From Arcuatula senhousia (taxonomy: Eukaryota; Mollusca; Bivalvia; Mytilida; Mytilidae): a stretch of DNA of 64,000 nucleotides. The notes under the pieces are model-generated. The model was not told the DNA's origin, did not search any database, and saw nothing but the letters and a program-made list of their open reading frames with translations. Shown here in pieces: positions 54,974 to 64,000 of this stretch (within the stretch, counting starts at the first letter, position 1; each line of letters starts with the position of its first letter). Both the position numbers and the translations under genes were made by a program. The DNA lies in NCBI GenBank assembly GCA_963971305.1, contig OZ020307.1:2245501-2309500 (forward strand), in the 5' to 3' direction.

Positions 54974-56407
54974 TATATATATGCACCAGAATAGTGTGGA
55001 ATAAGGGACCAACCATTTGATTTCCAAAGGGCAGGGGACTATTGTGAAATTTGAAATAGATTTAATTTTTGTATATCAACACCACTGTGGCAAGCATATT
55101 TTAAGTGAAATTTGACCATACCTGCACGAGGGGTGCCAATGACCACGCACCACCATGTCTTTATTTAATGGGGCCTACCGTTGGAACAATTTTTCAAAAA
55201 TAATGCAAATTTCTACATTTGACCTCTTATAAATTGAGACTAAACTTAACAGATCCAATTAGTGATAAGTTTACACTGTTATAAGGTTATTCCTTTTCAT
55301 ACAAATCTGAGACATGATTTTTCTCAGTACAAATGAAGGATTTCTAGACACTTACAGCCGATCGGAAAACGACATTTTTGCATATTTTTATGCAACAGAC
55401 CTTAAAAATTACTAAAATATTAACAAATCGAATAAGTGATAAATACACTGTAAGTTAAATTTTTTTGTGCCACAGATATTTTTATTATAAACCTACGTTC
55501 GAACTTTAAACTAAACTTTGAACAAGTGCCCACTCATTAGCCATTGAAACTGGTAGGTATCATAAACCCCCTATTCCAGCGGATCATAGACTAAAGTTGA
55601 AAACGAAATTCATTTTGTATTACAATGTTCGGGCCTATCAGAAGTTAGGAATACTAATAGAAGTATCCTAGAAAATAAAAGTAATCTACCTGAGAGGAGA
55701 AGTTTATTATAGTTTCCTACTTAATACCCAAAATCTATATGATACTAAGAATATATGTCTATTTCTAAAAGAAATGTTTATCAAACGAGACTTCAACTCT
55801 AAAAATACGTAAATTCCTCATAGGCTGAATACACATTACTAATTTATAAATATCTTTGTTTTGTTTTATTGCATTAATTATATTAATAATGGCTCAATTA
55901 CTGTTATGCTCATATGACATTGTCTGTTCTCTTTTTTTTTTTGCCTATATGCTTTTTGTTATATTTGGATAACACATCACATGTATATTTAAACTGTGCT
56001 TTTTTCCAATAAAATTGACTGATTGATTGATTAACTCCTTTACAATAGGCAGCTGCTTGGTCAGGATTTTAACAGGAACGGGGAAATTTGCGTTTGGACG
56101 TCGTAAGGAAGAATGGACTTTCAATGGATCGAAATTTCTATTTCTAATCGTTGTTTACAAACACTTTATATAGTATTGTTAAAAATCTATATAGTGAGAA
56201 TCGTTTACTATTGGTTTAAAAAATTGCTCTCATGATTGTCTGAAAATATCAGAAAATAAATTGTAAAGTCTTACCTTATGATTATAGCTTCAGAGAAAAA
56301 TTCATAAGTTATGTTCTAATATTCAACACCTGACAATACAAATTTAAAATCACATGACGAACTATAAATAAAATATATATATACATCAATTAAAAAAAGC
56401 CGGAAAT
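54974..56407. other. Intergenic region between gene C (-) and NDUFS6 (+)
   Basis: A divergent spacer of about 2.1 kb in all, counting the MITE. I see no gene in it. The promoter of NDUFS6 must lie at the right end, and that of gene C in or next to the MITE at 54419. No core promoter motif is certain. Confidence 0.4.
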
Positions 56408-59225
56408 ATGTCAATCGCCTCCCGAAACAGTCTAAATTTATTTCATTCAATAACAAACATGGCTGCCTTGGGAAGGACACTTGTCCGATTTCCTAAAAGT
56501 TTCCCAAAAAATAGAGCCTATGGCACTCTGACAACTGACAAATTTGAAGGAAGAGATGTCGATAAAGTAACACACACGGGAGAGGTATGCAATAAAGGTG
56601 TACATTCACCAATTTAAGGGTTAAAGGTTGTAAATGTTTTTCACTAACCTGACTTGACAAAGTCATATGGATTAATATGAGGCAGGTAAAACCTGTTACG
56701 CTCCCGAAGTTTCAATTAATTTATTTTTTTTGGTTCGAAAATAAAAACAACGGTGGGTTAAGTGAGCGTTTAATGACGTCTAAAATTTTCAAAGATAAAA
56801 ACGTTAAAAAGACACCGAAAGTTCGGGAAAGCAATTAAGCGCGTGCTAAACCGGACGTTGAAGGAAAATTCAGCTCATAGTACAACTAAAATATTGACAT
56901 TTCTACCATTATCGCTCCCTTCGGGAGCGTATAAATTTAAAAGTGCCTTCATTATTTATATGCATTAATTTGCCTCCAAGGAGCACAGAACGGGGTCATA
57001 GAAATGCTGGGCGTATTTCCATATGTGTGTGTGTGTGTCCCCGTCCCTCCTTTTTTTCAGGTTTCGAATTTAGCTAATCCCTTTGTGGATCTTGTATTTG
57101 GAGATATTTTTGGTTGTGCCACCCACACCCAAAAATATCTCTGAATACAAGATCCCAAAAGGGGTTAGAATTTAGCACAAGCTGAGAAAGTTGCAAAATG
57201 TCAATTTACTTTCAAAATCTGCTTCTAACAATTTGTACTACATGTACATGTACAAGCAAATTATGGCTTTACAAATTTCTGTACACGACACAAAGATATC
57301 ATTATTGACTCATATTTAACCAGTTTGCTTCTTACTTTTATATGAACAAAGAATTTTTTGCCCCTTGAAAATATTTTTAATTTCTATCCCTGTTTTGTTG
57401 TAACAGTTATATATCACACAGCTGATATTATTCGTAGGCTTTCACATCTTCATTACTTCAAGTAAGGGACTCATATAGTGGGATGTTTTTTTTCCAGGTC
57501 TGTGGCTCATCTACTTCCTGTTAATTGACCTGAGTTTTCTTATTTTACAAAAACACTCAATCTATCATATTGACTTTACTTTTCACTTTAAGTTAAAAAC
57601 CATTTTAAAATTTACATACATTTTTGTTCTTAAAAGTTCTGAACCAAGGAAACTTGGTTATAATTTTTTCTATAGAATGATGATCCTGAAGCTTCATAGA
57701 TATCAATAAATTCTTCTTTCTAGGTAATGGAACCTGGTGATTGGAGAAGGGCACGTTTTGTTGATAGACGTAAATTGGTAAGTTGGATGTAATTTAGTAT
57801 TAGGTACAAGACAATATTTTGAATATGACAAAAACATGATTAATTATGTTTATATTTAAATGCTGCTAATTAGTTCTTTAGATTATAAACATACATGACA
57901 TGTACATGTATATAACACACGACTAGAAGTTAAAAATTTCAAAGCCTTATGATAGAAGACTTAAGTTTTTACCTGTGCAAATACATGTAACTTGCTATTA
58001 TGTAAATATAATGTTATAATTTGTATGTAATAGGTCAATACAAGATTTGCCATAGACCTGGTTGCTGAGGAACCTGTTGTTGTGTGTGAATCTAATTCTG
58101 TCTGGTCAAACAGTAAAGGTGCCCTAGGTCATCCTAAAGTTTATATCAATCTTGTAAGTAAATGTATAATGCTTAAAGGGAATTCAGAGAAACTCTTAAA
58201 ATTTCTCTAAAACTTTCTAGCGTGTCTAGACCAGAGAACTTAATGTAAAAAATGTTATGAAGGCTTGATTACATTCATGTACATGTAGACCTGGCCTCTA
58301 CATGTATATAAGATGATTTGAAGTTGCAATTCCCAATTTTTCAAGCGAAAGAATCTTAAAGGATTTTAAGAAGATAAAGTTACAGAGTGATACTGACCTA
58401 TTTAAAAACATTTCTGGGGTCAAATACAAAAATGTTCAATAAAATACTAGGGGTGTAACGATACCACTTTCCCACGATCCGATACAGATCACGATACCTG
58501 GCTCACGATCCGATCCGTATCACGATACCTTTTACTTTCATAACTTACAAAAGACCTGCTTGTCATATCATTGTAAATCGATGGTAATGTTTAAGAAGTA
58601 TAATTTTCATGTGTTAAATAGACTGTAAACCGAAGTCTTTTCAAGCAAAAGATTTTATTTCAGTCCGACTGACAATATTTTGTGCCATTGTTGACACCGG
58701 AAGCACGCTTTTTTATCTTCCTACCAAAGATGGATACGATATTTTTTGGATCGGATCGGAATCGCGAAGTCAAACACGGTATCGATTTCCGGATCGTGGG
58801 ATAAAATATCGTGATGCACCGGTGCACCGGTGAATCGTTACACCCCTATAAAATACCCTAAATGCAGACTAGGAGTAACACTGAGAACCTTTTGTGGTTA
58901 GTAAAAACAAAAACAAAAAAACAAGTAAAAGATCTATTTCATTTTCACATGTGTATTATTATAGACAAATTTAGTTATTTGGAAGAAATTTCAGGCAAAT
59001 ATATAATGTATCTATTATAAGATATAATCTATATCTACTAAAAGAAGTAGTGCTTATATTACACTATCAAATGTTGTGGTCATTCTTATCATTTTACAGG
59101 ACAAACCAGAAATAGGTGTTTGCGGATATTCAGGAAGGAAATTTATACAGAAAAAGTATTACAAAGAGGCTGAGCATGGACCTTGTATAACTTATGACGA
59201 ATATCTACAGGAAATGAAGTCTTAG
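56408..59225 (+). CDS. NDUFS6: NADH dehydrogenase (ubiquinone) iron-sulfur protein 6, mitochondrial
   Basis: A 13-kDa zinc-binding subunit of respiratory complex I (N module), acting at the mitochondrial inner membrane. Exons: 56408-56584, 57724-57777, 58034-58153, 59100-59225 (TAG). GT-AG introns, all phase 0, 158 codons. The second ATG at 56459 (AACATGG) begins [15 protein letters not shown], a good mitochondrial presequence, and is probably the true start (141 aa). Family landmarks are KVTHTGE+[12 protein letters not shown] and [17 protein letters not shown]. Of the expected Zn ligands (Cys, His, Cys, Cys), C95, H110 and C125 are present, but the last position is Ser128: CGYSG instead of CGYCG. 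The C-terminus is about 20 aa longer than in mammals and contains another Cys (GPC). An ATTAAA lies 36 nt after the stop. Introns contain three small inverted-repeat elements. Confidence 0.93.
56699..56929. mobile_element. 231-bp MITE, TIR CGCTCCCGAAG, TA target duplication
   Basis: CGCTCCCGAAG at 56699 and CTTCGGGAGCG ending at 56929 are perfect inverse copies. TA flanks both (56697-56698 and 56930-56931). The right end also folds locally (CGCTCCCTTCGGGAGCG). No coding frame. In intron 1 of NDUFS6. Confidence 0.75.
57066..57176. mobile_element. 93-bp hairpin insert flanked by a 9-bp direct repeat
   Basis: GAATTTAGC is at 57066-57074 and 57168-57176. The 93 bp between them form a hairpin: TAATCCCTTTGTGGATCTTG, TATTTGGAGATATTTTTGG pairs with CCAAAAATATCTCTGAATAC, AAGATCCCAAAAGGGGTTA with few mismatches around a short loop. 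The form is the same as at 31921. In intron 1 of NDUFS6. Confidence 0.85.
58448..58848. mobile_element. 401-bp hAT-type MITE with 8-bp target duplication
   Basis: TAGGGGTGTAACGAT at 58448 and ATCGTTACACCCCTA ending at 58848 are perfect 15-bp inverse copies. TAAAATAC stands on both sides (58440-58447 and 58849-58856). An 8-bp duplication with this TIR type fits the hAT superfamily. The interior is built of CGATCC/GGATCG words. No transposase. In intron 3 of NDUFS6. Confidence 0.88.
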
Positions 59226-59790
59226 AGATTGATAATGCTGTGTTTGTTTGTTAATAGCTTATTAAAATATTAAAAGTGTATTGTACTTGTTTTTGGTTGT
59301 TTGTAAATATCATTACATACATTATACGAATTCATTCCTTTTCTCGATGATATATGTTAGTGGCCAACTTTCACAAAAGCAGGTATAGAATAAGGCTGTC
59401 ATTCCATCAATCCAAAACTGGTTTCTTACCTTGATAGACCTTCATTAAAGTTGCACACAGTAAGGTAAAGAATATGCTAATTGATTTTTATGGTCAATTA
59501 TCAATGTTACAAGTGGACATCAAGCCATGCTTTTGTAGTAAATGTATCAGGGACCAAAAAAGAGTTGTTTGACGTTGAAACATTTACTCTCTGATTAAGC
59601 CAAATAAATGTTTCTCATTAGTCATAACAATGGAATCAATATTAGCAGCCATTGATTGTGTAACTATACCAAAATGGTTTTGTCACTGTACATTTAATTA
59701 TACCTGTTCACATGTAAAGCAGCATTTTACTCTAGACTACCAAAAGGACTAACTGCTTCATGTTATATTTATAGATGAAAATTTGAACAG
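59226..59790. other. Downstream of NDUFS6
   Basis: The 3' UTR of NDUFS6 should end soon after the ATTAAA at 59261-59266. No further gene is seen before the dispersed repeat at 59795. Confidence 0.4.
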
Positions 59791-59794
59791 ACAA

Positions 59795-59905
59795 TAATGA
59801 GATATGGAACAAGTGTACATACATAGCTCACATAACAAGCGGTAATTTAAAAAAACTGCCAGCAGCCTTCAATGAGGTCAGTAGGAGCTGCTTGCTGTTC
59901 TGCAA
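59795..59905 (+). repeat. Dispersed repeat with GTGGAATAAGTGTACGC core, copy 2
   Basis: GATATGGAACAAGTGTACAT, CTGCCAGCAGCCTTCAATGA and GCTGCTTGCTGTTCTGCAAT match copy 1 at 9195-9310 with substitutions. Confidence 0.6.
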
Positions 59906-60291
59906 TTGGCCTAAGGCTAAATAAAATTATATAATTCAAATCCAGTCCTGAAATAGTCAAAGATAGACCCCCTTCTTAAGTAGTGAACAGAAAACATCAA
60001 AAAGACATGTACAAATAAAAGTTTTGTCAGAGTTTGCTGGCTTAGGACAGGGGCAGGCACATAAAAAATGTGGCGGGTTAGAATAGATTTTTGGTCCCAA
60101 CCTTCCCCACAACAGTAATCTGAGACAAAGCATAAAAAATTTAAACACAATAAAAAAATCAAATCGACCAACTTAGGTAGACGAACTCTATAGAACACTC
60201 ATTTGTTACTGACAGCTAGTTGAAGTATGATAAAGTCTAAAAGATGCATGGCATAACGACTATTAAAACAACTTTAAAGATCTGCTTTTTA

Positions 60292-61324
60292 TTCAGGTGA
60301 GCTATTACCATCATTCGGCGTCCGTCGTCCATCAACAATTTTTCAAAACTCTTCTCATCTGAAACTACTGAACAGAAACTTGGTATGGTTGATTTTTAGG
60401 GTGTCCTGCACAAAAGTTGTGTTTCGACTTTTGATGACACCATCTCTAAAAATAGACCAAAAGGTCAGACGACTGCTTTTGGCTTGTAAATCAAAAAGTG
60501 TAAGAGGTAGAGAAAACCTTCTTCAGCATCAAAACTTCTACATTAGGTCGAAATTGTCTGATAACTCCCTATAGGGTTTATGGCTCTTAGAATATCAAAA
60601 ATGACGTTTTTTGATGTTTTGTGCCTATAATATGAAAACTAATGCATTAAGAGCCTGGCGACCATGCAAGGGCCTCCTATTAGCCAAACGGTCGTTCATC
60701 TTGCCGTCGGTCTAAAAGCTCTTCAGAGATTATGTTAATTGTTTGACTTGTATACACATCACATCACTGATGTGTACTCACCGACCTTAAATAAATCTTA
60801 CCTTTACCTTTACTTTTTTTTAAAGAGAAAGCTGTTGCTTGCTTAAACCTTCGGCTTATTGAGTCGTAAAAAAGTCTCCATTTGGTCGAAGATGTTATAT
60901 GTTATGGCCCAAACTATTGTAGACAGAAAAAAAGATACTGTTGCTTGCTTAAACCTTCAGTCAATTAAGCTCTACAAAAGTCTCTATTCGACCGAAGCTG
61001 TCAGGTGACTCATTACAGGGATTTTGACCCTTTAAAGGTCAAAAATAGGGTTTTTCATGTTTTTGCCCTTTTCAATTTGAATGAAAAATACAATGTATTG
61101 TGGATACAGAACTGTTGCCTACTTAAACCTTCAGCTCATTAAGCTCTACAAAATAAAAAAATAATTAGATGTGGAATAAGTGTACGCGACACAGCCCACA
61201 ATCAAGCGGAATTCAGAATAACCACAATCTTCATTGGGTCGAAGATGCCAGTTGACCACTAATCGAATACACTTATGGCTTAAGAAGCAGGTGCGCGAAT
61301 CAGGCTCCTGGGAGCCTCTTGTTA
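60292..61324 (-). mobile_element. Pearl/Helentron-like element, copy 3 (-)
   Basis: The + strand starts TTCAGGTGAGCTATTACCAT and CGGCGTCCGTCGTCC, the inverse of the 3' end of copy 1. It ends CAGGCTCCTGGGAGCCTCTT, the inverse of its 5' hairpin. Internal GTTGCTTGCTTAAACCTTC-type blocks recur about three times. It carries a nested fragment of the GTGGAATAAGTGTACGC family at 61165-61250. Confidence 0.68.
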
Positions 61325-62047
61325 TACGACCGCATTATTTCGATGTTATGGCGATGTCGTTGCCTGTTGACACTTTGTCTAGTGCGATAACTCAAGTTGT
61401 TGTTGACTGATTGTAATGAACTTTTGATATGACGATTAAAGGAAGTTTGGTATTGCATTCGGAGATTTCAGAAAAAGGGCCAAAAGGGACTAAAATAGGT
61501 GCATTCACAAAAAAGGGATGGCCAAGTTCCGAATGAAGAGGAAATGGCGGTCGCAAATTTTTCTTGAGCACAAACAATCGCACTTAAGTTGAAAATTGAT
61601 CAACTCACACCTGTTAAGTGGTTGAACAGCACACCCTATTGATTTTAATTCAACTTCAATACCAATTTCAAGTAGAATTATACAAACTTTCTATTTTTTT
61701 CTCGTTGAAATCACATATATTCACCTGGCGCCATTTTGAAAATCCCCCCAAAATTTTTATTAATATCATTTCGTTTGAATCAAAATATTAAAGTGAAGTT
61801 GTACAGAATCTCATCCTATTCAATATTTTATTGATTTTTTACACAAACTTTTACCCAACTTTTAGCTTTTATCATATTAAGCCATTTGTTTTATCATTTC
61901 TGTCGTATATGTACATACCCCCAAAGAGGTTAGTTGTAGATTTAGTGAATCCTACGCTATGAGCTGTATAAACCTGAATTGCATATCATGGATGTTAGAA
62001 AGAGCTTGAGAAGAACAACCTAACAATCCATCTATACACCATAATAA
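61325..62047. other. Unassigned spacer
   Basis: AT-rich sequence with no recognised gene, TIR or tandem repeat. Confidence 0.35.
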
Positions 62048-62269
62048 ATTAAAGGTGCCCCTAAAAGCAAAACTGTCAAAGGCAAAAACAATCAATCGGA
62101 AAGCAAGAAAGAGCGTGTCATGCCGTATAAAATGGAGAAAAAGGCCATGAAAAGTAAAATTGATGCTGCGGAACGCCAATTTAATGTGACTTTTAAGGCC
62201 ATGATAACCCAAGGCAGCTTTCTTATCTCTGCCGCTGCTTATGAGGAATTCAAAAGTTCAATAAAGTAA
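62048..62269 (+). CDS. Unrecognised short coding-like block
   Basis: An open + frame of about 73 codons, beginning after an in-frame TAA and ending TAA at 62267-62269. The peptide is strongly lysine-rich then amphipathic: SKKERVMPYKMEKKAMKSK, then DAAERQFNVTFKAMITQGSF and AAAYEEFKSSIK. The codon pattern looks protein-like rather than random for this AT-rich DNA. AATTAAAG just before GTGCC could be an acceptor, so this may be the last exon of a gene or a fragment of a retrocopied or mobile-element protein. I do not recognise it, and no upstream exon was found. Confidence 0.25.
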   Translation: MKGAPKSKTVKGKNNQSESKKERVMPYKMEKKAMKSKIDAAERQFNVTFKAMITQGSFLISAAAYEEFKSSIK

Positions 62270-62464
62270 CATTAGACAACCTGGAGAGCAAAAGCCTTGA
62301 AATTATAAACTACTACCAATAGTACTTAAGAAGTGGGGTATGCTTAGCACGACTTATTGCAACCCTTGGTTTTATTGATATATGACATTGCAAATGAAAA
62401 GCAGTGAAAAGTCCTAAAAAAACATAAAACTTCTGCTAAAATTTTAATTGGAACCCTGTAACAA

Positions 62465-62545
62465 GCAAAATCTGCTTACCCTCCATGAGCACCTGAGTTC
62501 TTTCTCGTTTCTAACTAATTTCACGTTGCTATTTGCAGTTAAGCT
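62465..62545 (+). repeat. Fragment of the CTCTTCCGGAGC-family repeat
   Basis: AATCTGCTTACCCTCCATGA, GCACCTGAGTTCTTTCTCGT and TTTCACGTTGCTATTTGCAG follow the family order near its core, with a degraded TTCCGGAGC. Confidence 0.45.
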
Positions 62546-62603
62546 GTACTGTGTGTATTATATTTGTCTTGTTGAGCGATTTCTTCTTTTATTTCCAATC
62601 TTA

Positions 62604-63283
62604 AGGTAGTACTCCACAAGCCCATTTTTGCATGTGCTCGACGTTGACTATTTTTTCCCGGGTTCTTGTAATCGCTTAAACCGCTATTTGCACTTTAAAC
62701 TAGGTGGTGTTCCAAACTCCGGGCATGTTTAGTCGTGTTTAGTGCCGTATTTGGTTTCTTTGTTGTACTCGTTGCCCCTAGCAACTCTTAACATTTGTCA
62801 AAAATTTGGGGACAAAAATACGCAAAAATCGGGGTTTTGTCCTTTTTTTTGAACGTTGCCCGTAGTCAAGCTTTCGGTTCAGGTGAAACGTAACATGTAT
62901 GAAATGAAAGCCCGAAAACAGTCCTTTCTTTTAAGACCAAATAAACCTATCCGACTTCGGCTCTTTTTTCCGCTAAAATTGTTCAAACTTAAAAATCTAA
63001 AAATAGCACATTTAAATTTAAGCCCATCCGCTGGTCACCATGCACAGCCGGAGTCACCATGCACAGCCGGAAGCGACGCTTTATGATCATTGGTATTGAT
63101 TTTTTCGAAATTATTCTTTAAAACAATAACCGTGGATCGTATTTTTTATAAATCGGGTCCAGATTTTTTATTTGTCTTGTTTTAAGACCAAAACGAATCA
63201 ATATTTTCATTTAACAAAAAAGCTCACAAGGGTCACATACGAAAACAATACTGTGAAAAAATCCTAATTGTGGAGTACTACCT
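62604..63283. mobile_element. ~680-bp inverted-repeat-bounded element, TIR AGGTAGTACTCCACAA
   Basis: AGGTAGTACTCCACAA at 62604 and its exact reverse complement TTGTGGAGTACTACCT ending at 63283 (16 bp perfect). The target duplication is not clear. The interior includes a short direct repeat (TCACCATGCACAGCCGG twice near 63035-63070). Open frames inside do not look like a transposase. Confidence 0.6.
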
Positions 63284-64000
63284 AATTGTGTGTTATGTCT
63301 ACTAATTCGGTCTTCACCAGATATTTGAATGCCACATTGAAATGAAATTGGAATAATGTGACTCTTTTCCGTTTTGAACCAATCCACCGTGCTTATCATA
63401 AGAACCATATATTGTGAATAAGTTTGGAAAAAAAAAAAAAAAAAAAACAACAACAACAACAAACAAAGAAACAAACAAAAAAGCCAAGAACTGTAAAATA
63501 TTACAAATACCAAAAACGCGGGTATAAACGTTTAATTTGGATATGCTATATATCGATATTTCAAGGAGTAACCTCTCATCAGTAGCATTTAAACCAAAAC
63601 ATTGGAAGGTCAAAATCCAAAACAGTCGAAAACGAAAAGTACTCACAACCAAAACGTTCGAACAAGGAAGCCAAATCCAGCACCGAGGATATCGACCATG
63701 TGCATTACAAGGAAAGAAACCTGGTGTTTTCATCAATTTCGAATTTAACAATCGGAAATTTCAGCGACAATATATTAGAAATTTTATGGTAATTCGTGTC
63801 AGACAAGTCTGACTACCAGGCTTGTGATTACCCTCGGGGACCTCTGGTCCATCAGCAGCGGTTATCGCCCAGTGGTTTCAAAATTACAAATACCAAAAAC
63901 GCGGGTATAAACGCGGGTACAAACTAACAACTGAAATAGTCATATGTTGGAAGTCTTATTGTTGCGGAGTTTAGGTCTACTCCAAGTCCAAGGTTTAAAT
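63284..64000. other. Right end of window, unassigned
   Basis: It contains an A-rich run (63428-63480) and two copies of CAAATACCAAAAACGCGGGT (about 63504 and 63885). The second is followed by a short tandem ATAAACGCGGGTA. No gene is recognised. Confidence 0.4.

Noticed and set aside
63211..63812. Frames of 91-145 aa at the right end
   Set aside because: The minus frames cross a homopolymer run (F-rich) and the plus frame has no motif or splice support.
1..64000. tRNA, rRNA or other structured RNA genes
   Set aside because: No cloverleaf, rRNA core or snRNA-like segment was recognised by eye. A tRNAscan/Infernal run would be decisive.

Overview
This window looks like nuclear DNA of a bivalve mollusc, most likely a mussel-type genome. 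The evidence is AT-rich sequence, spliced genes with GT-AG introns, very dense dispersed repeats, and repeat families that I recall as typical of bivalves (Pearl/Helentron-like units, ACTC-tailed repeats, Penelope-like and Ngaro-like retroelements). The species call is inference. I see no bacterial, phage or CRISPR features.

The backbone is a cluster of three paralogous genes for SLC15/POT-family proton-coupled peptide/histidine transporters (SLC15A4-like). Gene A is on + and its 5' end lies left of the window; its exons run from 1695 to a stop at 23824. Gene B is on -, 38279 to 26452, 10 coding exons that join without a break into 547 codons plus stop. Gene C is on -, 54314 to 45761, 11 coding exons that join into 589 codons plus stop, with a 7-nt first coding exon. 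A and B are tail to tail; B and C are tandem. Internal exons of B and C have identical lengths (99, 86, 140, 170, 167, 187, 201, 144 nt), and A keeps 140, 170, 167 and 144. C carries an acidic dileucine motif at its N-terminus, as lysosomal SLC15A4 does; B has lost it. To the right, NDUFS6 (complex I 13 kDa subunit) lies on + at 56408-59225 in four exons, head to head with gene C.

Introns and spacers are packed with mobile DNA. These include a broken Penelope-like RT (1904-3562), a TA-flanked foldback element made of ACGTA words (4683-6335), a 5'-truncated non-LTR retrotransposon (6872-8815), three Pearl/Helentron-like elements (9706, 52827, 60292), an array of about 15.8 copies of a 358-bp unit (12905-18579) with dispersed copies at 23856 and 44465, an apparently intact Ngaro-type tyrosine-recombinase retrotransposon (38924-42538), and several short elements with terminal inverted repeats and visible target duplications.

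The most unusual signal is that at least five tandem duplications in the transporter cluster begin inside a coding exon and run through its 5' splice site. They are a 46-bp unit x about 25 (exon A2), 43 bp x about 31 (A8), 53 bp x about 36 (B2), 29 bp x 6 (B1) and 52 bp x 2 (B9). Every unit is an exon end plus a GTAAG-type donor, so each transcript should carry dozens of decoy donors. Two of the arrays hit the same homologous exon in different paralogues. Smaller duplications span acceptors (B8, C2). A second pattern is three tiny hairpin inserts (56-93 bp) flanked by 8-9 bp direct repeats.
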